From Anagrus nilaparvatae (taxonomy: Eukaryota > Arthropoda > Insecta > Hymenoptera > Mymaridae): a stretch of DNA of 64,000 nt. The position numbers were made by a program, and so were the translations under genes. Shown here one piece after another: positions 37,601-51,232 of the stretch (positions are counted from its first letter, which is position 1; each line of letters begins with the position of its first letter). Where the stretch lies: positions 50,808,501 through 50,872,500 of the forward strand of contig JAKSXM010000007.1 of the NCBI GenBank assembly GCA_022575985.1, written 5' to 3'. Under the pieces are notes generated by a model. It searched no databases, was not told where the DNA came from, and saw only the letters and a list, made by a program, of their open reading frames with translations.

Positions 37601-39426
37601 AAAAATTGCAAATTGAAATTAATGAAATCAATGGTGCAAAAAATGGCTTCAGACTAAAAAAAATTCTGTTCAAGTACTTTTTGTGAAATTCTCAGGGTTC
37701 AGAGAATCTGGTTGGTGAATTCAAAATCTGAACAGGATTTTTACAGTGTAACAACTGACCACTTGTAAATTACTTTAATTTAACACACAATTTTCAATTA
37801 ACTGTATATACTTCATTGTACTTCGTTAACCACCAGAAGTTACTTTTTGAGGTTTTTAATTTTAGTTTTAAAAAAATCATTTAATCTAAATAGTGTCTAA
37901 ACACCTTTAAAATTTAATATACTATTTAAAATAATAATAATAATCACATACATAATTAAATTTATATACATATGAATAAATCTATTAAATATACAATAAA
38001 CCAAATTGGACCACCAATAAAGTTTTTCTTTTGTAAATTTAATATTTACGATTGAATATTTTTGAACAATATAAATTTTAAAATAATAGAAATTCCAATA
38101 TATTTATTTCAAGTATTATTATTACTATTATTGTTATATCAAAAAGAACAGAGCTCTCTCAAAAAGTTTTTTGGCACATTTCACGTTACTACCACTATGT
38201 AATCTGATAATACATAGGGGCTATTAAAATAAAAAAAAATGAGCAATCATTTTTTGTATTATATAAAAATATTTATTTTTATAATACAAAAATCCAAAAT
38301 ATTAAATCAAAGAAAAATAACACGAAGAAAACAAATATACAACATTTTCATTTTATTGAGTCGAAAAATTCGAGTATACAGAAGACAATATTATGATGTT
38401 ATAAATTTTTTTTTTCTTTTTATTATATATCATGCAATGCATAAAAAAAAAAAAAGTTTTTGACTTGAAATGCGCGAAATGAAGGGCGTGGTTTTAACGG
38501 AAAGTCGAGGATTGGCTACAAAGTTGCTACACCGGTCGATATATCCAGCTACGTATAGTATCTTTTAGTACTTTATATTTTCTAGAGAGAAACGGCTTGT
38601 GTATACTTGATACTTATCCCCGGTGCGCAAGTACTACTATGCGAAGTCTACTATATCTTTTCTCTTTTGAAATAAGAAGAATATTCAATATATATAGAAA
38701 TAAGAGATAGAAGATCTTGTCTCAAGAGATGAACTTCGTGAGCTGATCCTATATACTCTCTCTGTGTTAGATGAAATACGCGAAATTTCTTTTTATTTCT
38801 TATTTTCTTTAACTTTTCTTTATTTATTCCGGTGATAAAAAAAAATAAGAAAGACTGAAAGGAAATGACGATTGCTTGTGTATATAATATGAAAAAAAAT
38901 ATATTCTCAATCTTAGTAGTAAAATCTATGATAATAATATATATATTTTTTTGTAAGTAATAAATTAAGTGAATTTCTATCTCGTTTATAGAATTTTTTT
39001 ATAAAATATATTATGTTTATTGAAGAAAAAAATAAAGATTTTTAAATTGAATTATACTCTTATAAGAAATAAATAAATAAATTTATACCTTATCAAGTAT
39101 TTTTCTCATTTACGTGTACAATACAATTACTATCTGTGAAAATTTTATAAATAAATTTAAGCTTAACTTGTTTTTTAAGATTCTACATATTTTTCAAGTG
39201 TTGATATCTATTCATTTTTTATATTTCAAATTTTAGAGCTTATTATAATGAAATATTGAAATAAATTGCATAGAGCAGTAAATTTTCATAAAACATAATT
39301 TAAAAAAATTTTCTAATATTTTAATTGTTACATATAGTACATATAATTCAGCAAAGAAAAAATAGTTGACTACTTAAAAATATAGAAATTCGCCAAAAAT
39401 AAAACTACTAATTGTAAGTATTTAAA
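31641..39426. other. AT-rich non-coding DNA
   Basis: No exon or RNA gene is recognised. A partial MITE end (TTTTCTCATAATTGAAATAT then CAGGCTATATAAC) lies at about 31725-31771. Two blocks of more balanced composition, about 37195-37345 and 38470-38770, carry non-repetitive sequence without a coding frame. A few short frames (such as 35979-36164 and 38239-38463) look like chance. Confidence 0.5.
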
Positions 39427-40035
39427 AAGTAACTCAATCAGGATGAAATTCGACTATTAGTCTTGAGCGAGCTAGATCAAAGAAGATGGAACTTTCAAAA
39501 GATAAATTTAGCAATTTACCCAAAAGGATTAAAGTAACAATGAAAATATAATTAAATGAAAAAAAAAAGAATTAATTAAAGTCGATTTCGAATAAAACGT
39601 AAAAATGTCCCTGTTGTGACTATATAATATGAACTGGACAAAAATAAACCAACGCATCAAACTGTAATGACAATACAATATTAACCTCATGTATACAAAC
39701 CGAATTAAATAATTAATTCAGAATTAATCTTGAATATTTACTAGCAACATAAAAATTAATGGAAAATTTCTCTATATTTGCCTTATACTAAGGACTCATA
39801 TATATATACCCTTATAGATTCATTTCATTTGCGAGAAAAAAACTAATAAAAGTTTCAAATGTTAAAATTATGTAAAAGCATATATTTTTTGTTTTAAAAA
39901 AATATACCAACTATGATAAACATACACATATACGAATTCAACCATCAAGGAGTTGTTAAAAAAGTATATCAATTTATCTATAAAGAAAAGAATGAAGTTA
40001 AAAATATACCAAATTAATTCACAAATTCATTTTTA
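39427..40035 (+). repeat. 0.55-kb dispersed repeat, copy 2
   Basis: Direct-orientation partner of 30912-31461. The two differ by point changes and small insertions (for example an added block after GGAACTTTCAAAAG here). Both copies lack open frames. Confidence 0.75.
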
Positions 40036-40549
40036 ATATAATAGTTCAAATTAATAAAAGTGTATACACGATATATCTTTACTGCAGGAAAGGAAGTAAA
40101 TTTTTTTGGGAAATTTAACAGAAAGTTGTGACAAATCCGATAAACTTGAAATTTTATGAAATTTTTTCAGAAAGATGCCAAGTTCAGAAATAAAAAACTT
40201 TCGATAGGATCGTTTTGTCCAAAATACTGTAAAAATTAACCAAACTATTTTTTTGGCCAAAAATAAAAAAACATTTAATATCTCGGGCAAAACCGAATGA
40301 ATTTTCATGAAAATTGGTATCGAGGGGTTTCTTGGGTCACTGATTACGTTTTTAAGGTCAGAAAATTATGAAACACCCTTAAAACAGTAGAAACTACCCG
40401 TTTTTGGGTTTTTTTGCAATATTTAGGAATTAAGCTAATATATTATCAAATGAATGCCATTTTTTGGATCCTCAATGACGAACCATTGTGATGGGTCAAA
40501 TTTTGGTTTTTGATTTTTTCCCAAAATTTTCGTCACAAAAAAATACAAA

Positions 40550-40830
40550 AAACACCAAATTTTTTTTCTTTTTGGACGTAGTACCTAATTTATTTCTATG
40601 AGAGTATACTAGTTTTAGAAAAGTTGTTTATAGTAATTTTTTGGATCTGATACAGAATTTTTTCAAAATTTTTTTCTCTAAATTAAAAAAACAAAAAAAT
40701 TAAAAAAACTGCAATATTTTGGTTCCTCATAGAGGAACCTTTGTGATAGATGAAATTTTGATTTTTGATTTTTTGGCATATAAGCACGTTTTGGGACCTC
40801 AGGAAGCTAAAAAACCGGTTTTTAAAAAAA

Positions 40831-40875
<45 letters not shown>

Positions 40876-42060
40876 ACCGGTGAAATTTCACAACCATTAT
40901 GGAATTAAGACCTAATTTTTTTTTCAAAAATTTTTTCATCAAAAAATCTCAAACTACTTTTTTTTTTTTTTAATTTGGATGTAATACCTCATTTATTTCC
41001 ATGAAAGTACTTATATTTGAAAGTACGATTTTTACTCGATATCTCGAATCTGATAACTAATTTTTTGAAAATTTTTTTCTCAAAATTTTTTTCACCAAAA
41101 AATACAAAAAATACAAATTTTTTTTTTCTTTTTGGACGTAGTACCTAATTTATTTTCACGGAAGTACTAGTTTTAAGAACCTTGTTTATAGAAATTTTTT
41201 GGACCTGATACCTAATTTTTTCAAAATTTTTTTCTTAAAATTTTTGTTGCCAAAAAATACAAAAAATGCCAAAATTTTTTTTATTTTAGGACATAATACT
41301 TAATTTTTTTCTATGAAAGTACGAATATCTGAAAATATTGTAACCGGTGATATTTCACAACCATTATGGAATTAAGACCTAATTTTTTTTTCAAAAATTT
41401 TTTCATCAAAAAATGTCAAACTATTTTTTTTTTTTTTTTTAATTTGGATGTAATACCTAATTTATTTCCATGAAAGTACTTATATTTGAAAGTACGATTT
41501 TTACTCGATATCTCAAATCTGATAATTAATTTTTTGAAAATTTTTTTCCCAAAATTTTTTTCACAAAAAAATACAAAGAATACCAAATTTTTTTTTTATT
41601 CGGACGTAGTACCTAATTAATTTCTATGAGAGTACTAGTTTTAGAAAGCTTATTCATAGTAATTTTTTGGATCTGATACCGAATTTTTTCAAAATTTTTT
41701 TCTCAATACTAATAAAACAAAAAAATTAAAAAATCTGTAATATTGTTTTTTTTTTAAGTGTAATACCTAGGTTATTGAAAATTTTTTTCTAAAAATTTGT
41801 TAAATAAAAAACATTAAATCACAGCAACATTTTTTTTCTTTTAAAATACGGTATTTAACTTTTTTTTATGAAATACTGATATCTCAAATTATAATTTTTA
41901 TTAGATAAAATAGACCATTATAAATATTTTGCTATTGTTAATGAGGAACCATAGTGCCAATCACTTGGCAGCGTTTTTTTTTTTTGGGGTGTAATACCTC
42001 ATTTAATTCCGTGAAAGTACTAATATCTGAAAATATTGTAACCGGTGATATTTCCCAACT
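40550..42060. repeat. T-rich tandem array with higher-order period near 465 bp
   Basis: Units of roughly 150-170 bp carry the core GTAGTACCTAATTTATTTC or its variant GTAATACCTAATTTATTTCC followed by ATGAAAGTAC and a poly-T run. Cores lie near 40577, 40980, 41138, 41287, 41450, 41605 and 41990. A longer segment beginning GTAACCGGTGAAATTTCACA at about 40874 recurs at about 41340 (GTAACCGGTGATATTTCACA), giving a higher-order period near 465 bp, with another partial copy near 42040. Confidence 0.75.
40834..40866. repeat. (GT)n microsatellite
   Basis: About sixteen uninterrupted GT units lead into ATGTATGTAACCGG at the start of a tandem-array unit. Confidence 0.9.
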
Positions 42061-45000
42061 ATTATGGAATTAAGAGAGAAATGTAAGTATGATTGCATGG
42101 TTGTAATCGGTAATATCAGTGGCATATTGATGTATTAAGCTCATTGTTTGAGGAACCTTAGTGCGAGCTAGTTGCAGGGTATTTTAGAATAGTTAAGAAA
42201 AAAATTATTTCATTTGATTATGCACCAAAATTGGGATATAAAGGCTAATAATAGGGGTTTAAATTTACCCCCAGAATAAGTAAAAATATTAAAAAAAAAG
42301 ATCTTAGACTATTTAGACCCTACCCGCCTCCAACCCAAATCGATCCTTTCAGAAGTTGTTTATTCCAGTACTAAACAACTTTCTTAATAAAATACAAGTT
42401 ATTTCATATACCTGCTATTTGTCACTATTTTTTGCTTGGTGATTTTACCTCCTGCCTTGTATTAGTTATTATGAATAGATATTTAAAAGTTTAAATATTT
42501 AACTTATAACCCATATACATATTGATACAAACTCGTATACAAATAAATAAAATAACATTTTGACAGTTACATTTTTCTTCAAGAGAATTTCTTGCAAGAA
42601 AAATCGAGAGAAAAATTTACAAAAATAATGAAATTTTTTATTAACAGACACATTCTCATACTTATAATAATCTAAATAAATAATATACATATATTCAGCA
42701 TATTACAAAAGCATGATAACAATATAATATATTGATGTTCTGGGTTACCGCTAGTTATACACGTAAATATAGATATAACAATAGAGTATACCCATATAGT
42801 AATAATATAAGAGCAGCATCAATGTATAAACCGGTGTATGTCTCGTGATTGAGAACAACAATGGCCCTTATAGTCTGAAATGAGTTAATCGGCAAGTTCC
42901 TCCCTGGAGGAGGACTATATATGAACTCAACATGTAACCAGTCGCCTCGTTTATTTAAAACGAGGAACATGAGATGATGGAGATTTAATACACGTGCCTT
43001 TTGATATACACAAATTATATAGATATATATGACCTCCTACATATTTATATATTTAATACAAAAGACAGTATCAGAAAGCAAAAGCCTGACTGACATTTCT
43101 GTTGGTGATAAAAATATCAGGAGATTGCAGTGGTTTTCATTTACAACTTTATATGCGATTAAATTTACACATGTAATATGCTGCAACAAGGAAAACTCAA
43201 ATTTCAATAGTCTATAATAGCAACACAGTGTACTTGTTTTGTTTTATACATTAAATTAATCATTATAACCTAGTCCCAAGAATGCAAGATGAAAATTTTC
43301 AATTTTTGACCCCAAAACATTTATTTATTTTTACAAAATTTTTTTAATTTAAACTTTTTTTAATTTAAACTTTTTTAATATTGCTTATTTTATTTTATCT
43401 TATTTATAACATTCTAATGACATTTCTATTGCGAGAAAAATTTTGTTATACTTTTGAAGGGAAAAATATTTTTTTTTGGTGCTTATGAGAAATTTTCCGC
43501 GAAATTCAATTTCGGGGTTCAAAATTTCATATTGACTGCACATGTGCCAAAAATTGCGCTTTTCATCATTACGCCTTTTATGTTAAATAAAATAATTTTT
43601 AGGCTTAATTTTCTTCTAATTAGACTTAAAATTTTTTTTTATAACTCATTTTCACCCCGAAAAAAAAGTCCGTGGGAACTAATAGCTTTAAATCAAAAAA
43701 TAATAATTTTTAAATTACTATTTTTTCAAATTTTTGAATATCCGGCCAATTTGGATTCTGGAAATTTTACAGAGGCAACTTTTGGTAAGCCTTAAAGGAT
43801 TTGTGTAAGAATGGCGAAATTTCGAAGTGAAAGATCAGAATTTTACATTGATTTGTAAAAAGTGAATTTTCATTACATATTAGCGTATCCCATGGATTTT
43901 TTTTGAGGATGAAAATAGTTAATAAATCAAAAAATTTAAGCCTATTTAAGTGACTGAGATTACTTATTTTTAGTTGTAATTTTAGAATAAAAAATAGTTT
44001 AGACCTATTTTTGCAACCCTTCAGTCCAACTTGTGCTCAAGTGAGGTGGAATCTTCTATTTAGTTTACTAAAAAAATAAATTTTTGAACTACTCTAGTTA
44101 CAATTATTTTGCTTATTTTAAATATTTCATTACTTTTTTAATTTTTAATTATAATTTAGATTTATTTGTTTTAACACGAAATTTTCTGACCAACATGAAA
44201 CTAATTTATCAGTCAGAAGTTTTTCTAAATCCCTCACAATATTAATACGAGTCCAGCATATTTGGAACAACAAATTCTCCCTATGGTTATGGATCCAGTT
44301 ATTACGTTGAAAATTCTGGGTTCCCTCCGTTCACTCTAATGGGCCTTCTGGGCCTATAAACACACGACTATATTTTGTGAGGTATTTTTCTGAGGGCGCT
44401 GCTAATAATTTACTATTGTAAGAACGCTACTATCTTTTTAACCCCATGAACTATATTTTTATCACTAATTCTCTTACTGGTAATAATCAATAAACTAATA
44501 ACCCATTTTTAAATTATTGCCAAATTAAATTACAAGCTTAAATTACAAGCTTCCAATTGCCAAAAATTCTTTACTCTTTCCTATTTTTTAAATAGTTTTC
44601 ATCACTCTGAAGTGAAAGTGTTAAAAATTTACTTTTATTAAAAAATCCTAAAGTGGGCCCCTGACTTTAAATTATTAAATCAGGCTAACCAATAATAGGA
44701 AAGAAGTAAATGAAAATTTTTGAAAATTTAGAGCTTGTTAAAAATTTATAAGACCTATAACCCAATGTTATTAAAAATTGAAGCATTTTAATTTATTTAA
44801 AATATAGCCGCAAATTCCGTTCTTTATATCATAGACCTATTGTTTCTAAACCCAAAAAACTCATTAGAATGTTGGAGGATAGTCAGCATGTATTTTTACA
44901 TATCTAGGGTAAAAAAAGGTAAAATTTTCTGCCTTAGGAAGAGGACATCTTTACCCACGCTCGCTCGTGCATACAACTTCATACAAACTCAAAACCAATA

Positions 45001-47877
45001 TTTTGTCCCTATCCTTGTTCAAAAAATTACTATTTCAACATAATAAATTGATTTTACTTATTTTGTTTAATTTGGTGTTCCAAATGGACTCCCACTAGAA
45101 GTATATTTTTTATTAATGAAAACGTTTAGAACTTTATTAAATTATGTTTAAATCGACCTTTTATTTTTTAATTCTACCCTTACGAATTTTATATCAGCAT
45201 CAAAATAATTATCAACAAGAGATTTTGTAAAGTAGCATAATGCTGACTAATATTTTTATGAAACTAGAATTTTCCATGCTTTTTTTACTAGTAATTTTTA
45301 TTAAATAAAATTAAATATGATTGAATAAATTATAGCAAAAAATCTATTTTATTATCTTAAAAAAAAACACTTTAAACAAATATTTCTTTATAAGGTACTA
45401 CAGTAAAAATTACAAAATAATCAAGAAAAGTAATTTTTTTTTTTTTAAATTATGTGATTAAAAAAAAAAATTTTATTCCATAAAGAACGTAATAATATAA
45501 AAAAAAATTTAAACATTATTTCAGCTCACTTATGTACACATGCAAGAGTTTTATAAAAACTCATAAAAGACAATAATATGACTACAAGTAAAAATAATGT
45601 CTGTACTACAAGGAAGTGTGATCTCTTCATTTCTGCGTGATGATTTCATTAGATTCAGCACTCATTCTCTTGTCATCGCACTTTATAACTTCATAACAAA
45701 AAAAAAAAGATACAAATAAAAATTGCCATCATAATTAAATAAAAAAGAAAAAAAAAACTTTTGCAGATTCCTTTTCCGTTACAAAATGTGAACATTTATT
45801 AAATACCTTAGAGTAGTATAAAATAAAATACCTTCTACATAAAGTGGTATCGAAATGTCAAGTTTTTACACTCGCGGGTATTCGAAGATTTTTAGTAGTT
45901 TATTTTATATAAGACTGAGGGATGACGTATGATGATAGTGAACACTTAAAGAAAAAAATTTATCAAAGAAATATCAAGATGGCCGTAATAATATCATTAT
46001 CTTAAGGAGATATGTGAATGAGACATTTACTATAACGACCACTCATACGTTATCAAAGTCCATCATCACAGTCGGAGTTAAAATTTTATTTTTTTTTCTT
46101 GTGCCAATTTTTTTGTTTTTTTATTTCTTTTTCTGTGCGTGTGTATGCCTGACAATACATTGACCGCAGCTTAACACATTTTTGCCTTGAGCACCTGATA
46201 CAGATTTCGATGAGATATTTCTGATATACCCAGAGATGATTGATTAGGAGGTTTCTTATTCTTTTGCATACTATCAAGATATTCCAAAGATTTTTCAAAT
46301 ATTTATTTTTTGGTCCTACATAAACCGCTATATTGGAAAATAAAACTAAATTTTTTGTTTATTTATGATCACACTCAAATGTACGTACATAAAATTACAT
46401 TTTTTTGTAGCATCCATATTTTAATTAAATTTTTGACACTTGCATTAAAGTAAATGAACAAAAAAATGTAAAAAAATAAAAAATATTACAAGACTAAAAT
46501 TACCGTATACCTCAACGAATCAAAAAATTAACCGCAAACTGTCTGTATACATTCTCAAAATACATTTGTAAAAAAAAGAAAATTTATTTTAAAGTAACAA
46601 AAAATGTAATAAAGTCATCTTATACAGTTTTTATTAAGTTTCATGATATTTGCTTTATGAATTTCTTGACATCGTGTGTATATCAAGCTTTTTTGTGTAA
46701 TTATCTTTATCTATGTTGTACATTGGCTTGGATATTATTTCAAAATTTTATTTCAACTAAATTTTGTTTGGTAAAATGCAGTGTCTAGGTAAAAAATTTC
46801 AAAAATTTTAGCTTTTAAGACGATTTTTAAATTTTGCGTTCAAGCGCGCAGGGAAATTTATGAAAATAAGGTCCAATAAATGTGTTTTTCTTACAATTTT
46901 TGTCTCTTTTCAGCTGTTGTCAAATTTTTTAAAATTTATTTTTTTTTTGTTAAACTTTTGCTTAAACAAATTTTTAAAACAATCAAGCTAATCTATTAAA
47001 GCAAGTAAAACTTAAAATATACTTAGGCTGCATTATTATACTTGAACCCTTATTTAATACGCTTGGTTTTATCGACTTTCTCAATTTAGTAATCTTTTAC
47101 AACTTTATTAACACTGTTGGTGGCGTTATAATGTATATCAAGCTATATCTCAAAGGTATATTTATACACACCTGATTTATTTAAAGAGAAAAAAACAAAA
47201 GAAAATTTTTTTTATAAACTTTTTTTTTTATCATTCTCTAATGGTTCTTTACCAGCGTCATACTTGAAAATAATAAATGAGTAGGTATGTGTGTGTGTAA
47301 TAATGACGCGAGCCAAAAATTGTAGAAATATATGCATGAATAAATATATATATTATATATTTTGTGTATAAATGTGTTAGTAAAATCATATATAACTTGC
47401 ATAAAGTGAACTGACTCGGTTATTAATTAAGCTTACTACGCGGCATTCTCTCCTTCGCGGTCTTGAAAACCTGAAACTTCCAATTTGCCTAAAGGTATAC
47501 CTTTATATACAAGAAATTAATCCTAGTGGATGAATTTCGTTGATATTCTTGAACTGTAAGACGATGATCTAGATGTAATAAACTATGTATCATATGTTTT
47601 TAATGGGTCATTTATAAAAAAAAATTTTAATAAAAAATATTGTTAGAGCTTTATTAAGATTTTATTACTGTAAATATATTAACAAAATTATTAACAAATT
47701 AATTGTAAAACATTAGTTTATTTTAATAATAAATAATATAATAATTTTAAATACATAATTTTAACTGTAATTGAATAATTAAAAATACTAATTTTCATAG
47801 AATAAAGTCGTTAAATTATTTCTTTGTTAATTTTTTTTATCACAAAAAAAAATACCAAAAGTACAATTCTGTACCAC
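42061..47877. other. AT-rich non-coding DNA with old repeat fragments
   Basis: No gene is supported. The segment 44250-44800 resembles 58940-59540 (shared ATGGGCCTTCTGGGCCTATA / ATGGGTCTTCTGGGTCTAGA, AACCCCATGAACT / AACCCCATAACTC, and a following TCAATAAAC block). The 113-codon frame at 43454-43795 has no recognisable domain. A more balanced block lies at about 47405-47590. Confidence 0.5.
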
Positions 47878-48269
47878 TTTTAGAATTAAAAGGGGACACA
47901 GAACCAAAAAAATTTTAAAATCAGTTTTTTTGATTTTTAACAAAATTTATTGCATAAATTAAAAAAAAAAGAGTCTCATGCCCTCCGCAATAAAAAAACA
48001 CATCAAATCAGTATAAAAAAATTTTTTAATATTACCATCCCTTTGAGAATTTTTGGAAATTCGAAAAAAATTCTAAATTTCCGAATTTCCAAAAATTTTT
48101 GAAAGGATGATAAAATTAAAAATTTTTTTTAGACTGGTTTGATGTGTTTTTTTATTGCGGAGGGCATGAGACTTTTTTTTTTTAAATTTAATCAATAAGT
48201 TTTGTTAAAAATCAAAAAAACTGATTTTAAAATTTTTTTGGTTCTGTGGCCCTTTAAAACTAAAATTTT
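47878..48269. mobile_element. Palindromic MITE-like element (GGGGACACAGAACC arms)
   Basis: The left arm, TTTTAGAATTAAAAGGGG continuing ACACAGAACC, is mirrored by the right arm ending GGTTCTGTGGCCCTTTAAAA. Internal segments such as GAGTCTCATGCCCTCCGCAA and AACACATCAAACC are also mirrored around a centre near 48077. The arms are about 190 nt with few mismatches, so the RNA from either strand would fold into a long hairpin. Confidence 0.75.
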
Positions 48270-49788
48270 TCGCCCCTAAAATCTCAGTTACTTTTGAAAC
48301 TCAAACCCCATGTCTTGAAGCTTGAATGACATTTTTTAAATTACTACTATATTTTCAAATTTTTCAATATCCCACCATGGCACGTGGCCAAATAAAAATC
48401 TGAAAAAAATTCGAATTTCTCGAGAATTTTACATATAGGCTTATAATTTTTGGCGAAATTTTAAAGATAAGAGTCCTAATTTTAAATTTTTTAATAAAAA
48501 TTTATTATTTAAAATTTTTTCAAAAAAAAATACAAAATCACGTAAAAACATGATTCAACTGCTTTTGTAAAATTTCCCAAGGAACCCGAAATTCTAGTCA
48601 TAGTTTTATTTGATTATAAGACCTCGTATAAGACTTGGCGGAATAATCAAAAAGTTGAGAAAATAGTAATTAGAAAATTAAATTTTTTTTTTAATTCATG
48701 CCTACGTAGAAGGAAATCGAACCTGCACATTTTTTCATTAATACTAAATTTTGAAAATTCATTGAATGCAGAAGGAGATATTAGCACTTCAAGTTTCCTT
48801 CATTTTTGAGCTACTAAATTAATCAAGACTTATAAAACTTGAAAATTAAGTTGCCACAGTGCGAGACAAAATATAGTACAGGCAGAAATACGAGTGATTG
48901 AAATTATATGTAAGTTAAATTTTATATTTCTCGAAAGAGAAATGGATTCACAACATTATATAAGTGAGATGGTGATTCTTATAGTCAAATATACAATTAA
49001 TAATATTTATGTTTTACTTAATAAAAATCCGCTAATTAATTGATAAATTATAGTTATTAAATGATTGTGTTTTCCATAGTTGTTCATAGTTATGGATTTT
49101 GATGGAGAAAATTTATTAATTTTTCGAAGTGGATTCTGGTCGGTTTTTGGCTGTGAATCTGTATCAATCATAAAAATTCATTGTTTACCGCTAATAAATT
49201 TCGTCTTACAAATTACAACTCTTTCTAGATCCGAGTCGTTGATCATGAATTTGAAGATCCTGCCTAAAATAATCGCTTCACCTTTAAATTTGCAAAAAGT
49301 CCTCCTAAAAGGGGAATTTTGGATGTATTCAAACTTAGAGTGCCAAGATTTGATTGTTTAGTTTTTTATGACGTTGATCATGAATGTTGGGTTTCTGTCT
49401 ATAAAAAATCGGCGATTCATCCAAAAAAATTATTGGTGACTTCTAGTAGCTGAAAACCCGCTTATTTTTGTGATTTGACTGGAGTGAATACATCAGCAAT
49501 GATAAATGCATCTAAAAATTTTAACAGCCCGAGAGTGGATTCATTTCAATGAAACGTATGTATTTTTGGTTACTGAAACCGATATTTTGAAGGTTTCGTC
49601 CATTTTCAGTCTGAAAATTTCAGATGGCCAGTTTTGAGTAATGAAAGCTATATCATAAAAAATCGGAAAAAATTAGCAAGACAGGTAAATTCTTGAAAGC
49701 AATTGCTAATTGAACCTATTTTAACATGGGACATGTTTATAGGGCGAGGGTACTTCAGAACTTGAAAATTAAGGAGAGAGGGTCAAAT
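48270..49788. other. AT-rich non-coding DNA
   Basis: No gene is supported. The segment about 49490-49720 (CAGCAATGATAAATGCATC, GGCCAGTTTTGAGTAATGAA, AAATTAGCAAGACAGGTAAA) is a single copy of the sequence that forms both arms of the inverted repeat at 53298-54647. Confidence 0.5.
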
Positions 49789-50109
49789 GAGACTTAGAAT
49801 AATTTAAATTTAGGGACTTTGAAAAATCTGGGCTTAGGGACTTAGAATAATACAGATTTATGGACTTGGAATAATATCGATTTAGAGACTTAGAATAATT
49901 CAAGGGTAGGAAAATAAAATAATTTGTATTTAGGGACTTAAAATAATTCAGATTCAGGCAGTTAGAACAATTTTGATTTATAGACTTAGGATAATATCGA
50001 TTTAGGGACTTAGAATAATTCAGGATTAGTGACTTATAATAATCTTGATTTAGGGACCTAGAATAATACGCGTTTAGGGAATTATAATAGTTTGGGTTTA
50101 GAATCTTAA
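49789..50109 (+). repeat. 24-bp minisatellite (GGGACTTAGAATAATT units)
   Basis: About a dozen degenerate units with a 24-bp step, each containing GGGACTTAGAATAATT and a GATTTA spacer. Unit starts step 23-24 bp (for example near 49815, 49838, 49862, 49886, 49934). An inverted short run of the same unit lies at about 50215-50325. Related single units are at about 54905-55010, and in the poly-C repeats near 30780 and 31500. Confidence 0.8.
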
Positions 50110-50325
50110 CATTTAGTAAGGTGATAATTAAAAATTATATGAGTAAATTCTTGAAAACAATTGCTAATTGAGCCTATATTTGGTATGCCAGTATAGTTTT
50201 CGAAGTCATAGATTCCCTAAACGCGTATTATTCTAGGTCCCAAAATCGATATTATTCTAAGTCTATAAATCAAAATTGTTCTAACTGCTTGAATCTGAAT
50301 TATTTTAAGTCCCTAAATAAAAATT

Positions 50326-51232
50326 ATATCAGCGATCCAAAAAACCTGTAATAGACCAAATCTGGTGACGGTAATTCCAGTAACTAAACACCCTAAACCG
50401 CGATTTCACTGGAATTTGTGTACTATAGAAGGTTATCGTAATCTTCCATTTAATTAATTATTCCTTGTAAGTAATCTGTATTTACTGAAAAAATAGATTA
50501 AAGACTAAAATGAAAAAAAAACGCATCCCTTAACCTACAAATTTCTAGCATTTTTCTTCTTTTAAATATTTTCCGGTGTTTTATATTTTAAAAAAAATAT
50601 CACAAATAATAAAAAATTAAATATTTAACATAAATATGAAGATTTTACTTGGGAAAACTGAATCAAAAGTAAAAAATAACATAAAAATCTTAAAGAGGAA
50701 AAATTTCTTTCTTTACTTTTTTATAGTTCCGGTGCTTTAAACCATGTAAAATCTTTTATTAATTATGCCTTTTTTATCAAAGATTCATTTGCGTTTATAA
50801 TTTCAATAACATAATTTTTTTTTGTCTAAACCGCTAAATATTATATTGAATAGTAAAAATTAGATTTTTGAGGTTTAGAGTGAGTTATAAGGTTAAAAAA
50901 CGCCAAAAATCGCGAAAAATCACGAAAAATCACAAAAAATCACAAAAAATCAAAAAAAATAAAAAAAAATCGCTAAAAGACGGAAATAAACCATTTCAAC
51001 TAGTAACGATTCATAATTGAGGTACAAAAAGGCCAAAATCAGAAAAAAATCAAAAAAAATCTTTTTAAATTAAATTCGTGATTTCCAAGTCGGTAGCCCC
51101 TCGTCTAGATCTAATATATTTATTTTAATTCTATGAAAAAAATTAATTAGGTCTTAAATCTACAAAAATGCTTTGTTAGGTTTGCTGAACAAGATTATCA
51201 ATTGATTTTCAATTCAGGCTATTTACCTGGAC
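50326..51232. other. AT-rich non-coding DNA
   Basis: No gene is seen. A short run of AATCGCGAAAAATCACGAAA-type units with roughly 10-bp period lies at about 50905-50970. Confidence 0.5.

Noticed and set aside
43454..43795. 113-codon open frame
   Set aside because: Low-complexity translation inside repeat-like DNA; no domain recognised.
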